Source: CALEUX01 sp037439945
Lineage (GTDB): Bacteria; Bacteroidota; Bacteroidia; Bacteroidales; Marinilabiliaceae
DNA: 10,295 nucleotides
NCBI GenBank assembly: GCA_037439945.1
Contig: JBBIVA010000130.1
Coordinates: 1-10,295 of the forward strand
Reading direction: 5' to 3'
Positions 1-6,651 of the stretch are shown piece by piece. Position numbers and translations under genes: made by a program. Under the pieces are notes generated by a model. The model searched no databases. It was not told where the DNA came from and worked only from the letters and a program-made list of their open reading frames with translations. Each line of letters opens with the position of its first letter. The stretch's first letter is position 1.

Positions 1-82
1 TTATAATGAGAACTTTTTAAATTATATGGGATAAAATTTTAATCCAGCGCTTTTTTGTGTTGACAAAAGGGTTCAATTTTGC

Positions 83-100
83 AATTTCAAAATTGAAATT
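83..100 (-). terminator. AT-rich hairpin downstream of the polysaccharide export pair (weak terminator candidate)
   Basis: AATTTCAA and TTGAAATT form a perfect 8-base inverted repeat separated by only 2 bases, about 94 nt beyond the stop of the Wzc-like gene. The stem has almost no G or C, and no clean T-run follows on the minus strand, so termination here is only a guess. The rest of 1-193 is AT-rich and shows no ORF or other structure I can support; this stretch may simply separate the pair from further genes to the left. Confidence 0.2.
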
Positions 101-193
101 AAAAGTTCAGCATTTAAGGGTGTATATAGTAAATGAAGGTTTTATGCTTTTAATAAAATATTAACCTGACAAATTTTGATAAAAAAATTGAAG

Positions 194-2563
194 TTAATAT
201 CCATAACCGTACCCATAACCGTACCCGTACCCATAACCATACCCTATGGAGTTTTTGTTTACTTTAATTCCATTAACTACCAGTACAATATTGGATGAGT
301 TTCTTTTTTCCAGGTCGGTTAAGCCTTGTTTAATATTACGCAAATGAGACCTGTTGTGACGAACCACAAATAGAAGTAAATCAGCCCACTGATTAAGTAG
401 CAAGCCATCAGCTACCCGGCCCACAGGTGCACTGTCAATGACAATATGATCGAACGATTGTTTAAGGTTTTCAAATAACCCTTTAAGCAGATGTGAACGC
501 ATAATGAGTTCGGCAGGGTTAGGAGGCAGCGGTCCTGATAGAACTACAGAAAGGTTCTCAATATTTGTTGATTTTAAAATGGTATTAATATCTTTTTTGC
601 CTGCAAGATAAAGGCTCAAGCCATTTTCATCGTTTTCAATTGCCAGGTACTCGTGAATTTTAGGTTTTCTTAAATCGAAATTCAACAAAACCACTTTTCG
701 GCCAGCAACAGCAAGGCTTGATGCCAGGTTCAGGCTTACAAAACTTTTTCCCTCGCCCAAATTGCTGCTTGTTACCAGAATTACCTGATTCTCCTTATTA
801 TCCTTTTTTAAGAACTCGAGGTTGGTACGTAAAGATCTGAATGACTCAGCAACCAATGATCCAGGATGCATACTTACCACCTGGTTGGTTTTACTGTGAT
901 TGTGAAGTATATGCCCTGCAATTGTTAATGAGGATATCTGTTCAAGCTGCTCGTTACTTATAACTTTTTCGTTAAAATAGAAGTAAAGTGCAATTAGAAC
1001 AAATGGTGCCATAAGTCCAATCAATAGTGCTTTTTTATAGTTTTGAGAGGGATATGGAGTTAACCTTCTGGCCCTGTCTTCTCTTGGTTTGTCAAGTATT
1101 TCGTTAAGCGGGAGATTTGATGCCATTAAAATCTCCATTTCTGAGCGCCGGGTAAGCAGCATAGTGTAAAGTGCATCACTTATTTGATAGTTTTTCTCAA
1201 TTTGTGCAAATGCTTCCCTGTTTTGTGGAATTTCCCTCAATAAAGCTTTAATTTCTGAGAGTTTGGTTTTAGCGCTTTGCAACTTGTTATTGTTTTCTTT
1301 GATTAAAACCAAAACCGCCTCGTGTAATGTTATTTTTAACCGTGAGATTTTTTCATTTTGTTTGCTTAACAAGGGTGTTTCCTTTTTTGTTTCGCTTTCA
1401 ATTTCCTTTTTTTCCCTTGAAAGCTGTGACCATTCGTTCAACAAACCCTGCAATTGTGAGTTTTCAATATTTAGGGTACCAGGGACAATAACATCCGACA
1501 ATGATTCATTTTTATCGAGATAATTTTTTAAATAATGAAGATATTTTACTTCAAGCTCAAGTGATGCTACAGAATTTTCCGAATCTATAAGTTCGTTTTT
1601 GAGTTTTTGGTAATGATAATCCAAATCTACAATTCCCTTACGTGATTTTTCATTCTGTAGGCTTAGTGACGAAAAACTTAGTGAATCTTTTAGTTCTTTT
1701 ATTTGGTTATCAATGAACTGAATTGTTAGTCGGGCAATATTTTGCTTGCGCTCTATGCTTTTTTTCAGATATTGATTAGTAAGCGATTCAAGAAATGCGA
1801 CTCCATCTTCAATAACCGGTGTTTTAACTGATATTGCAAGTATGGCCGAGTTTTCTTTGAACGAAATATCAAAATTACCCCATCTTGCAATCTGGCTGTT
1901 TAGGGTATTAAAATGAAATTTGAAATTTACTTTACTATTTATCCTTAACCGGCCGGCAGCTTTAAATTTGCAATGTTTGGTTATCAGCCATTTATTGGGC
2001 TCAATAATTGTATCAATTAATATTTTATTTATCGAATTTTCAGAAAAATGGGTTTTATAATTATAAAGGATTGCATTTGTTGGTTCACCCTTAAAATGTA
2101 AAAGCGAATCTCCGATATTTACTACAGATATCTCCATACCAAGAGGTTGGGAATATTCTTCATCGTAAATAATGTGAATATCATCCGGTTTGGAAATATA
2201 AAATTTTCTTAACCTGTTTTCTTTCAGATAACTAATTTCATAATCAATATCAGCAACTGCACCGCGTAACAGGTCGTGCGATTTTAGAATGGCCGATTCA
2301 TTTTGAGCCCTTTGTCCGAAAGTATCAAAACCTGTAAGGCCAATATATGTCTGGGGAGTTTCAGAGCGGTCGTCACGCAGTAACAAGGTAGTCTCAACCT
2401 GGTAATAGATTGTATTAAAATAGTTTAAGCAAAATGCAGTAAATAAGGCAACTGATATTGAAATAAGAAACAGGTACCAGTATTGTAAAGCTGTAACAAA
2501 GATGTTTTTTATAAACCGAACTTCGGCCACTTTAGTATCATTGTTTTTAGCTAATTGTTCCAT
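194..2563 (-). CDS. wzc: Wzc-like polysaccharide co-polymerase with BY-kinase domain
   Basis: This 789-residue inner-membrane protein of the Wzc/PCP-2a family is expected to control chain length and export of capsule or exopolysaccharide and to autophosphorylate on tyrosine. A first membrane segment lies at about 24-48 and a Wzz-type region starts near 50-100. A long periplasmic coiled coil covers about 265-470, with the conserved 'IPQNREAF' segment near 445. The second membrane segment is at 512-531. The cytoplasmic kinase has the E573-R576-R579 oligomerisation motif (ESFRSLRTNL), Walker A GEGKS (603-607), Walker A' LLNFDLRKP (626-634) and Walker B IVIDSAPVG (707-715). In Walker A' the usual first Asp is Asn628, while Asp630 is kept. 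The tail (774-789) is eight Gly-Tyr dipeptides, matching the tyrosine cluster of this family in an unusually regular form. It follows the Wza-like gene after 43 nt, so the two are probably co-transcribed. The family is clear; the polysaccharide is unknown because no glycosyltransferase or polymerase lies in the window. Confidence 0.95.
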   Translation of the reverse strand: MEQLAKNNDTKVAEVRFIKNIFVTALQYWYLFLISISVALFTAFCLNYFNTIYYQVETTLLLRDDRSETPQTYIGLTGFDTFGQRAQNESAILKSHDLLRGAVADIDYEISYLKENRLRKFYISKPDDIHIIYDEEYSQPLGMEISVVNIGDSLLHFKGEPTNAILYNYKTHFSENSINKILIDTIIEPNKWLITKHCKFKAAGRLRINSKVNFKFHFNTLNSQIARWGNFDISFKENSAILAISVKTPVIEDGVAFLESLTNQYLKKSIERKQNIARLTIQFIDNQIKELKDSLSFSSLSLQNEKSRKGIVDLDYHYQKLKNELIDSENSVASLELEVKYLHYLKNYLDKNESLSDVIVPGTLNIENSQLQGLLNEWSQLSREKKEIESETKKETPLLSKQNEKISRLKITLHEAVLVLIKENNNKLQSAKTKLSEIKALLREIPQNREAFAQIEKNYQISDALYTMLLTRRSEMEILMASNLPLNEILDKPREDRARRLTPYPSQNYKKALLIGLMAPFVLIALYFYFNEKVISNEQLEQISSLTIAGHILHNHSKTNQVVSMHPGSLVAESFRSLRTNLEFLKKDNKENQVILVTSSNLGEGKSFVSLNLASSLAVAGRKVVLLNFDLRKPKIHEYLAIENDENGLSLYLAGKKDINTILKSTNIENLSVVLSGPLPPNPAELIMRSHLLKGLFENLKQSFDHIVIDSAPVGRVADGLLLNQWADLLLFVVRHNRSHLRNIKQGLTDLEKRNSSNIVLVVNGIKVNKNSIGYGYGYGYGYGYGYGY
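197..244 (-). repeat. Hexanucleotide repeat encoding (Gly-Tyr)8 kinase tail
   Basis: Eight imperfect 6-bp units, (CCATAA/CCGTAC-like on the plus strand), form the last 16 codons before the stop. Tyrosine codons alternate irregularly between TAT and TAC, and glycine codons use GGT, GGG and GGA. Unit number could change by strand slippage without shifting the frame, adding or removing phosphorylatable tyrosines. Confidence 0.9.
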
Positions 2564-2606
2564 ATTTTAATCTACCTCACAAAATTTTATCTCAAATAAC
2601 AACGAA

Positions 2607-3383
2607 TTATTTGGCCAGGGAAATAACGGCCAAAACCGTTGCAGCAATCGAAAAGGCCATACCATAAGGGAATTGTGAAAAAGCAAATGGTTTTGATTTT
2701 CGGGGTGCTACATAAATTATATCATCGGGGAGCAAATAGTAAAATTCAGATTGCAGTAATCCGTTGTCGGTTATATCAATATATCTTATAATATTTCCAT
2801 TGGTACTCTTTCTTACCAGCATAATTTCTTTGGCATTCCCAAACTCATTAATTCCACCTACTTCACCAAGTGCTTGTAAAATATTGGTTTCTTCGCTGTT
2901 AATTGTAAATGTTCCAGGGCTTTTAACTTCACCCAAAACAGAAATTTTGAAGTTAACAAGCTTAACAAAAACATTAACGTCCTTAAAATATTCTTCCAAA
3001 GCTTTTTGAATTTTTTTTCTGGCATCTTCAATAGTCATTCCTTTAACAAATATACCATCAACAAATGAGAAGTGAATATATCCTTCTGAGTTAACCTTAT
3101 ATGAGTTTAGTTGCATATAGGTAGCATTCATTAATTCAGGAAAATCAGATTGAAAGAATCTGCTTGTCTGGTTATCTGTACTGCTTACTTTAACAAAAAG
3201 GTGGTCGCCGACACTTATTTTATAGACAGTGCTTCTGTCTGATGTAATTTCTGAATTTATATCAGTTATAGATTTTTTTTGTAATAATGTTATATTTTTT
3301 TGGTTTACACATGAAGATAATCCCACTATAACTGTTACCAGAATAAGTAAAATTTTTGTCATATTTAAATAAAAATGTTTCAT
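2607..3383 (-). CDS. wza: Wza-like outer-membrane polysaccharide export lipoprotein
   Basis: This 258-residue protein of the Poly_export/SLBB family probably forms the outer-membrane exit channel partnered by the Wzc-like protein encoded next. The N-terminus is a lipoprotein signal with lipobox LSSC and acylated Cys25. A Poly_export domain starts near residue 53 (VYKISVGDHLFVKV) and an SLBB domain covers about 147-195 (SVLGEVKSPGTFTI and ALGEVGGINEFGNAKEIMLV). A hydrophobic C-terminal helix lies at about 240-256, as in Bacteroidota Wza-like proteins. The start at 3383 is one choice; Met8 (about 3362) would give a more usual signal peptide, MTKILLILVTVIVGLSSC. The first codons lie in a 55-bp block that recurs beyond the N gap (start at 3538-3536 in the second copy), so the upstream region is distorted by assembly. 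No TAnnTTTG promoter box was found before the gene. Confidence 0.93.
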   Translation of the reverse strand: MKHFYLNMTKILLILVTVIVGLSSCVNQKNITLLQKKSITDINSEITSDRSTVYKISVGDHLFVKVSSTDNQTSRFFQSDFPELMNATYMQLNSYKVNSEGYIHFSFVDGIFVKGMTIEDARKKIQKALEEYFKDVNVFVKLVNFKISVLGEVKSPGTFTINSEETNILQALGEVGGINEFGNAKEIMLVRKSTNGNIIRYIDITDNGLLQSEFYYLLPDDIIYVAPRKSKPFAFSQFPYGMAFSIAATVLAVISLAK

Positions 3384-3418
3384 CCGTAAAAAATTTTTAG
3401 TTTATGGTTGGATAGCTT
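3364..3418. repeat. 55-bp block repeated across the assembly gap, left copy
   Basis: All 55 bases match 3519-3573 exactly. The block ends precisely at the first N, while its partner begins precisely after the last N. It includes the first seven codons of the Wza-like gene and part of its leader. This layout fits two contig ends sharing one k-mer overlap rather than a biological repeat. Confidence 0.97.
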
Positions 3419-3518
3419 NNNNNNNNNNNNNNNNNNNNNNNNNNNNNNNNNNNNNNNNNNNNNNNNNNNNNNNNNNNNNNNNNNNNNNNNNNNNNNNNNN
3501 NNNNNNNNNNNNNNNNNN
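3419..3518. other. Assembly gap of 100 Ns
   Basis: The run is exactly 100 Ns, a common placeholder for a gap of unknown size. Because both flanks end or begin with the same 55 bases, the true distance is probably zero with a 55-bp overlap, and no sequence need be missing. Confidence 0.97.
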
Positions 3519-3573
3519 TTTAAATAAAAATGTTTCATCCGTAAAAAATTTTTAGTTTATGGTTGGATAGCTT
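3519..3573. repeat. 55-bp block repeated across the assembly gap, right copy
   Basis: This is the exact copy of 3364-3418, starting at the first base after the Ns. It carries a duplicate start codon (3538-3536, minus strand) and six more codons of the Wza-like gene running into the gap. This stub should not be annotated as a separate gene. Confidence 0.97.
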
Positions 3574-3574
3574 G

Positions 3575-3590
3575 TCCCGTTATTACGGGA
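3575..3590. promoter_or_regulatory. Small inverted repeat in the leader of the polysaccharide export pair
   Basis: TCCCGT and ACGGGA form a perfect 6-bp stem around a TATT loop. It is more GC-rich than the surrounding leader and lies about 37 nt upstream of the Wza-like start once the duplicated block is collapsed. It could be an operator half-site pair or a 5'-UTR hairpin, but nothing in the sequence identifies a regulator. Confidence 0.35.
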
Positions 3591-3739
3591 GAACACTAAT
3601 GGCTGGAATTTGTTCATAAGTATTTGTGTATTCAGTATATGAGTGTTTCATTTGTATAAAATTTTTAATTAATCAGGGTTCAATTTGCATTATAAACCAT
3701 CATCTATATTGGTAATATACTAACCATGCCCGTTTGTTA

Positions 3740-3757
3740 ATATTTTATATAAAATAT
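3740..3757. repeat. AT-only perfect palindrome
   Basis: ATATTTTATATAAAATAT is its own reverse complement over 18 bases, 29 nt downstream of the stop of the tandem SPOR-like gene. It might form a weak hairpin at the 3' end of that transcript, but in such AT-rich DNA it could easily be chance. Confidence 0.4.
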
Positions 3758-3785
3758 AAATATTTCTATCAATGTAATTGAAGAG

Positions 3786-4751
3786 TTATTTTTTCGATAT
3801 CCTTTTAGCTTTGTATAATTCTATTTTTATTTTGTTTTGGTATGCTACAATAAATGACCCTTTAACATTAATTTTACTTTTTATTTCTTTAGCAAGGTTG
3901 AAATTTTTGCCGGCATTAATTTGATATTTATGCCATCCTTCTTCCTCAATTATTGTAACAGTTTTTTCACCATTGTATAACTTTTCAAGCTCCTGTTGTG
4001 GCATTGGGTTTCTGCTTGCTGCTATTTGAACCTTGAACTCAACTGTTGAAGTGGTTTGTTTTTCACGTAACATTTCCCACACCTCCATTTTTTGCCCGGT
4101 GTTTTTATACACCACAATAAAGGCTCCTTTTACTTTTACCTCATAAAGGTTTACAAATGCACTTGTGTAGTCATATGTTTTGTTTATCCTGTATTTGTAC
4201 CATCCATCCTCAAACATTTGTATTATTTGGTGCGCACCTTTATAAATACGCGTTAGTTCAATTGAGTCCATTTGTTTACGGCTTGCTGCAATTTGAACAA
4301 AGAAGGTATATGTTGAATCAGAGATTGTTTCAGTACTTTGGATTGTTGTTTTTGAAGAATTGGTTTTAGAATCAATTCCCGGAATTGTTGTTAACGATAT
4401 TGCGGAGTCCTTTTTATTATAGTTTAGAATGTATTTATTTTCATCGGCCGAAATTTTAACTCCGGCATTTTTTAAAGATGAGAGATAATCATACCAGGCC
4501 TTTCTGAGAGAATCTTTTTCAAAAGTTGTAATCAATCCGGCAGGTGAAAAATTTAATGAGGTGGTTGAAAGGGTTTGGTTTCCGGATTTATTAGTTTTTA
4601 CAGTATCCTGTATTAAACAGTTAATTTTATTGTTAATTTTTAATACACCCCTATTGTATTTTTGGGCGCTGTTAGCGGACAGACTGTTTGAATTTAAATT
4701 AATAAACAGCCCAATGGTTATAAATATAACTATAGTTAAAAGCTTAAACAT
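3786..4751 (-). CDS. Exported protein with two tandem SPOR-like domains
   Basis: This is a 321-residue exported protein. A hydrophobic signal segment covers residues 3-20, with a plausible cleavage near Ala26-Gln30. A linker region of about 120 residues, rich in Ser, Thr and Lys, follows and matches no family I recognise. Two gapless 69-residue repeats then occur at 149-217 and 238-306; my alignment gives 29 of 69 identities. Each has the pattern VQIAASR, G-W-[YH]-K-Y-x-I-N and V-K-G-[AS]-F-I-V-x-Y-x-N, typical of Bacteroidota SPOR-like domains. Classical SPOR domains bind denuded septal peptidoglycan; peptidoglycan binding here is inferred from the family. A -7 promoter box lies about 90 nt upstream. 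It is probably a single-gene unit, since a terminator closes the gene before it. It could act in cell-wall or envelope assembly. Confidence 0.85.
   Translation of the reverse strand: MFKLLTIVIFITIGLFINLNSNSLSANSAQKYNRGVLKINNKINCLIQDTVKTNKSGNQTLSTTSLNFSPAGLITTFEKDSLRKAWYDYLSSLKNAGVKISADENKYILNYNKKDSAISLTTIPGIDSKTNSSKTTIQSTETISDSTYTFFVQIAASRKQMDSIELTRIYKGAHQIIQMFEDGWYKYRINKTYDYTSAFVNLYEVKVKGAFIVVYKNTGQKMEVWEMLREKQTTSTVEFKVQIAASRNPMPQQELEKLYNGEKTVTIIEEEGWHKYQINAGKNFNLAKEIKSKINVKGSFIVAYQNKIKIELYKAKRISKK
3834..4307 (-). repeat. Tandem SPOR-like protein repeats
   Basis: The first repeat is coded by 4101-4307 and the second by 3834-4040, with a 20-residue linker between them. Both are 69 residues long and align without gaps. 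The copies are well diverged, so this is an old duplication and not an assembly error. Confidence 0.8.
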
Positions 4752-4839
4752 TAAAATATAACAATTTGCATATAGTCAATTATTACATTGTATATGCCAT
4801 GAAAAATAATTTACCAGTCAATAATATTTGTTCGTTAGT

Positions 4840-4847
4840 CAAAAGTA
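4840..4847 (-). promoter_or_regulatory. -7 promoter box of the tandem SPOR-like gene
   Basis: On the minus strand this reads TACTTTTG, matching the Bacteroidota -7 consensus TAnnTTTG. It sits within AAACGTACTTTTGA (4839-4852), which recurs base for base before the Arg-rich gene at 5947-6360. The start codon is about 90 nt downstream. A good -33 TTTG box was not found at the expected 19-21 bp spacing. Confidence 0.65.
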
Positions 4848-4854
4848 CGTTTTT

Positions 4855-4864
4855 ATTACGTAAT
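4855..4864. promoter_or_regulatory. Palindrome just upstream of the -7 box
   Basis: ATTACGTAAT is a perfect 10-bp palindrome lying 7 bp upstream of the TACTTTTG box, in the promoter spacer. The position would suit a repressor or other dimeric regulator. The site is short and AT-rich, and its regulator is unknown, so chance is possible. It is absent from the matching promoter at 6394. Confidence 0.3.
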
Positions 4865-4887
4865 TATTTTTAATAGGTTATATTTTG

Positions 4888-4933
4888 AAAAAAAACATAA
4901 AAAGGGGCTGTAATAAAATTATCACAGCCCCTT
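4888..4933 (-). terminator. Intrinsic terminator after the DUF4382 lipoprotein gene
   Basis: AAGGGGCTGT (4902-4911) pairs perfectly with ACAGCCCCTT (4924-4933) around a 12-nt AT-rich loop. On the minus strand the stem is followed by TTTTTATG and then eight T. It begins 20 nt after the stop codon. This is the clearest terminator in the window, and it separates the lipoprotein gene from the tandem SPOR-like gene. Confidence 0.93.
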
Positions 4934-4952
4934 GATTATAAGGAAATTTGAG

Positions 4953-5846
4953 TTATTGAAAAATTGCAAAGTCAATATTTTGGGTTGTTGCCCTTCTGCT
5001 CACAACGGTAACATCGCGAATTATTCCAACAACCTGTGGGTCTGCATCTTCCACCATTGTGGTAACAACTAAATCGTAGTTTCCCTTACCCAGAAATGCA
5101 ATATGATATTTATCATGAATGCAAACAACATCACTACTAACGGCATTGGGGAACAGCGGATCTTCATCATTTGTTGAAACTGCTTCAGAATCGGAATACT
5201 TTCCTGCCTCATAGGCATATACAATTACTTTAGCATTGTCGGGGGCATTTACAACATCACCTTTTATCATCCCTGCCTGATTATCAACAATAACTCTTAT
5301 AAATGGCTTGAGTATAAATATGTCACTGTGCCTTCTTCTTACTATAGATTTACGTACATCAAAATCGGCCGTAATATCAACCGTTCCGTTTAAGCGAACA
5401 GTAAATGCCCCAACTGCTTTGTAACCTGTTCTTCCACCCGAGGGTACATATAGCGGGGCCGTTGTGCCATTTGTAAATTCAATGTAGCATCCCGGGCTTG
5501 AAATTGGCCTTTGCTCCAGTTCCGGTGCATCCAGAAGAAATCTTATCTGGGTATATTTGCCGGCAGGTAATTCAAAACTACCCAGAAGTTCGGTGATTCC
5601 CCTTGTAAGGTCCAATAGATTAATGGTTTTGGGGCCTTCAAATTCTTCAAAGGTTTTCCAACCATCGCGAACTGAGTGATAGTTTATACCTGTAACAGTA
5701 ATATATACTGCTGCTACCCGTTTCTGGTTAACCGGTGCATCGGTAATGGAAAGGTTAACAACACCTTTACCTGATTCATTTGATTCACATGCCCCTAAAC
5801 CTAGTATAAGGGCAATAATTGCTGAAATAAAAATTGATTTTTTCAT
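4953..5846 (-). CDS. DUF4382 domain lipoprotein
   Basis: This is a 297-residue predicted lipoprotein. The signal peptide ends in the lipobox GLGAC with acylated Cys20, and the following acidic Glu-Ser-Asn fits surface or outer-membrane sorting only loosely. Residues 28-188 match the DUF4382 pattern: VNLSITDAPV (30-39), VYITVTGINYH (47-57), GW at 62-63, LLDLTRGITELLG (77-89), LPAGKYTQIRFLLD (93-106) and DFDVRKSIV (161-169). The last 110 residues look beta-rich and resemble an Ig-like or carboxypeptidase-regulatory type fold (GDVVNAPDNAKVIVYAYEAG). DUF4382 has no established biochemical role; envelope or surface location is inferred. It follows the Arg-rich gene after 100 nt, has no -7 box of its own that I could find, and ends at a strong terminator, so the two may share a transcript. 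Confidence 0.9.
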   Translation of the reverse strand: MKKSIFISAIIALILGLGACESNESGKGVVNLSITDAPVNQKRVAAVYITVTGINYHSVRDGWKTFEEFEGPKTINLLDLTRGITELLGSFELPAGKYTQIRFLLDAPELEQRPISSPGCYIEFTNGTTAPLYVPSGGRTGYKAVGAFTVRLNGTVDITADFDVRKSIVRRRHSDIFILKPFIRVIVDNQAGMIKGDVVNAPDNAKVIVYAYEAGKYSDSEAVSTNDEDPLFPNAVSSDVVCIHDKYHIAFLGKGNYDLVVTTMVEDADPQVVGIIRDVTVVSRRATTQNIDFAIFQ

Positions 5847-5946
5847 CAGTAAATAATTTTAATATTAACGTTAAATTGTGATTAACTGAAATATTATTGA
5901 TGGATGTTCAAATTCTCATTATTTTATTACGAAATTTCAATAGGTT

Positions 5947-6360
5947 TTATCGGACTCTACCTGTAGAAGTATGGCGTGATAAACCCTGACCTGCAAATTC
6001 TCTTTGTGATTCGATTCTTTGTTGCCTTCTTTTTCTTATTTCCAAGGCCCGTGCTCTTGCTTCGCTGCTTGTTTCAACCCCTCTTTGCCGTGCCTGTAAG
6101 GCTCTGTTTCTTTTCAGTTCAATTCGCTCCATTTTTTGTAATTGCCTTCGGTCACGTATTTTTTGAATATCATACTGAGAAATGTTGCCTGTGCGGCTTT
6201 GTATTTTGGATTGTGATTCTTCACCGGTTTTCAGGTTCCTTTGTACCACATCCCGATTAGTGTTTTTGTTTCTCCCGGTTCTTTGTAATGACTCCTGCTC
6301 CTGTGCTGTTATGTTTACACTTATCAGAGCCATAGTTGTAATAATTATTAGTGTTTTCAT
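5947..6360 (-). CDS. Small secreted Arg-rich protein of unknown function
   Basis: I do not recognise a family for this 137-residue protein. A signal peptide (MKTLIIITTMALISVNITA) gives a likely cut between Ala19 and Gln20. The mature part is strongly basic, with 23 Arg by my count among about 118 residues, many Gln, and no Cys. The central region at about 60-120 should be a charged helix or coiled coil (IQKIRDRRQLQKMERIELKR and ARARALEIRKRRQQR). It ends Gly-Arg-Val-Arg; the other Arg-rich secreted protein in the window ends Gly-Arg-Thr-Arg. A -7 box identical to that of the tandem SPOR-like gene lies 34 nt before the start. The opposite strand is also open for 94 and 80 codons, but those products are Phe/Leu/Val runs created by reading Arg codons backwards. 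A role in binding polyanions such as exopolysaccharide or nucleic acid is a guess. Confidence 0.75.
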   Translation of the reverse strand: MKTLIIITTMALISVNITAQEQESLQRTGRNKNTNRDVVQRNLKTGEESQSKIQSRTGNISQYDIQKIRDRRQLQKMERIELKRNRALQARQRGVETSSEARARALEIRKRRQQRIESQREFAGQGLSRHTSTGRVR

Positions 6361-6651
6361 GGCTTTTGATTTTTATAATTTCAATTACATAATCAAAAGT
6401 ACGTTTGCGAAAATGAAGGAATAATGAAAATAAGGGTGAGATTTAAATTAATTTATTTTTTTTTGTGGAGGGGTGATTAACCTGTTTTGCGAAAGGGCAA
6501 ACTTGATTAAATGATATGGAATAATAGTTGAAACACCTACAATAGTTTTTGTGCTTGAGGGTTGATTGTTAATATGTTATTTAGGGGTAATTGAACCTGA
6601 ACCTTGAAAAAATATGTTAAAATAGTTTATTTACCGGTTTCTTAAAACAGA
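6361..6651. other. Intergenic region between the histidine kinase and Arg-rich genes
   Basis: This 291-bp stretch holds the promoter of the Arg-rich gene at its left end. The rest is AT-rich and includes a run of T near 6450-6463 and a tandem TGAACC pair near 6594-6605. No convincing terminator for the kinase operon and no credible small ORF were seen, so read-through from the kinase into the Arg-rich gene is possible. Confidence 0.5.
6394..6401 (-). promoter_or_regulatory. -7 promoter box of the Arg-rich secreted protein gene
   Basis: On the minus strand this reads TACTTTTG, a full match to TAnnTTTG, inside the same 14-mer AAACGTACTTTTGA (6393-6406) found at 4839-4852. The start codon follows 34 nt downstream, a normal leader length. 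No strong -33 box is visible. Confidence 0.7.

Larger units (their letters stand above)
3384..3785. other. Intergenic region with assembly gap
   Basis: This stretch separates the Wza-like gene from the tandem SPOR-like gene. It contains 100 Ns, the second copy of the 55-bp block, a small G/C inverted repeat (3575-3590) and an AT-only palindrome (3740-3757). If the duplicate and gap are collapsed, about 247 bp of real sequence remain. No ORF with coding character was seen. The promoter of the polysaccharide pair should lie here, but no clear -7 box was found. Confidence 0.7.

Noticed and set aside
60..65. TTGACA, resembling a sigma-70 -35 box
   Set aside because: No -10 box follows at the right distance, Bacteroidota promoters use different boxes, and no gene follows on that strand within the window.
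197..244. The 6-bp repeat considered as a CRISPR-like or non-coding satellite array
   Set aside because: It is in frame at the end of a clear kinase gene, where a tyrosine-rich tail is expected, and it has no spacers.
1263..1523. Plus-strand ORF of 86 codons inside the Wzc-like gene
   Set aside because: It lies wholly antisense to the coiled-coil coding region of a well-supported gene, and its product matches nothing.
2764..3009. Plus-strand ORF of 81 codons inside the Wza-like gene
   Set aside because: Antisense to the SLBB-coding part of a clear gene; no independent support.
3364..3573. The two 55-bp copies considered as a genuine duplication or mobile-element target site
   Set aside because: Their edges coincide exactly with the N run, which points to an assembly overlap.
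4157..4761. Two plus-strand ORFs (70 and 66 codons) opposite the tandem SPOR-like gene
   Set aside because: Both are antisense shadows of the repeat and signal-peptide regions, with no promoter or homology.
5976..6424. Two overlapping plus-strand ORFs (94 and 80 codons) with Phe/Leu/Val-rich products resembling membrane proteins
   Set aside because: The hydrophobic runs arise from reading the Arg-rich minus-strand codons in reverse. The minus-strand frame has a proper signal peptide and a -7 box 34 nt before its start.
6480..6500. GTTTTGC/GCAAAC hairpin as a terminator of the kinase operon
   Set aside because: The stem needs a bulge to reach six pairs, lies about 150 nt past the kinase stop, and has no T-run on the minus strand.
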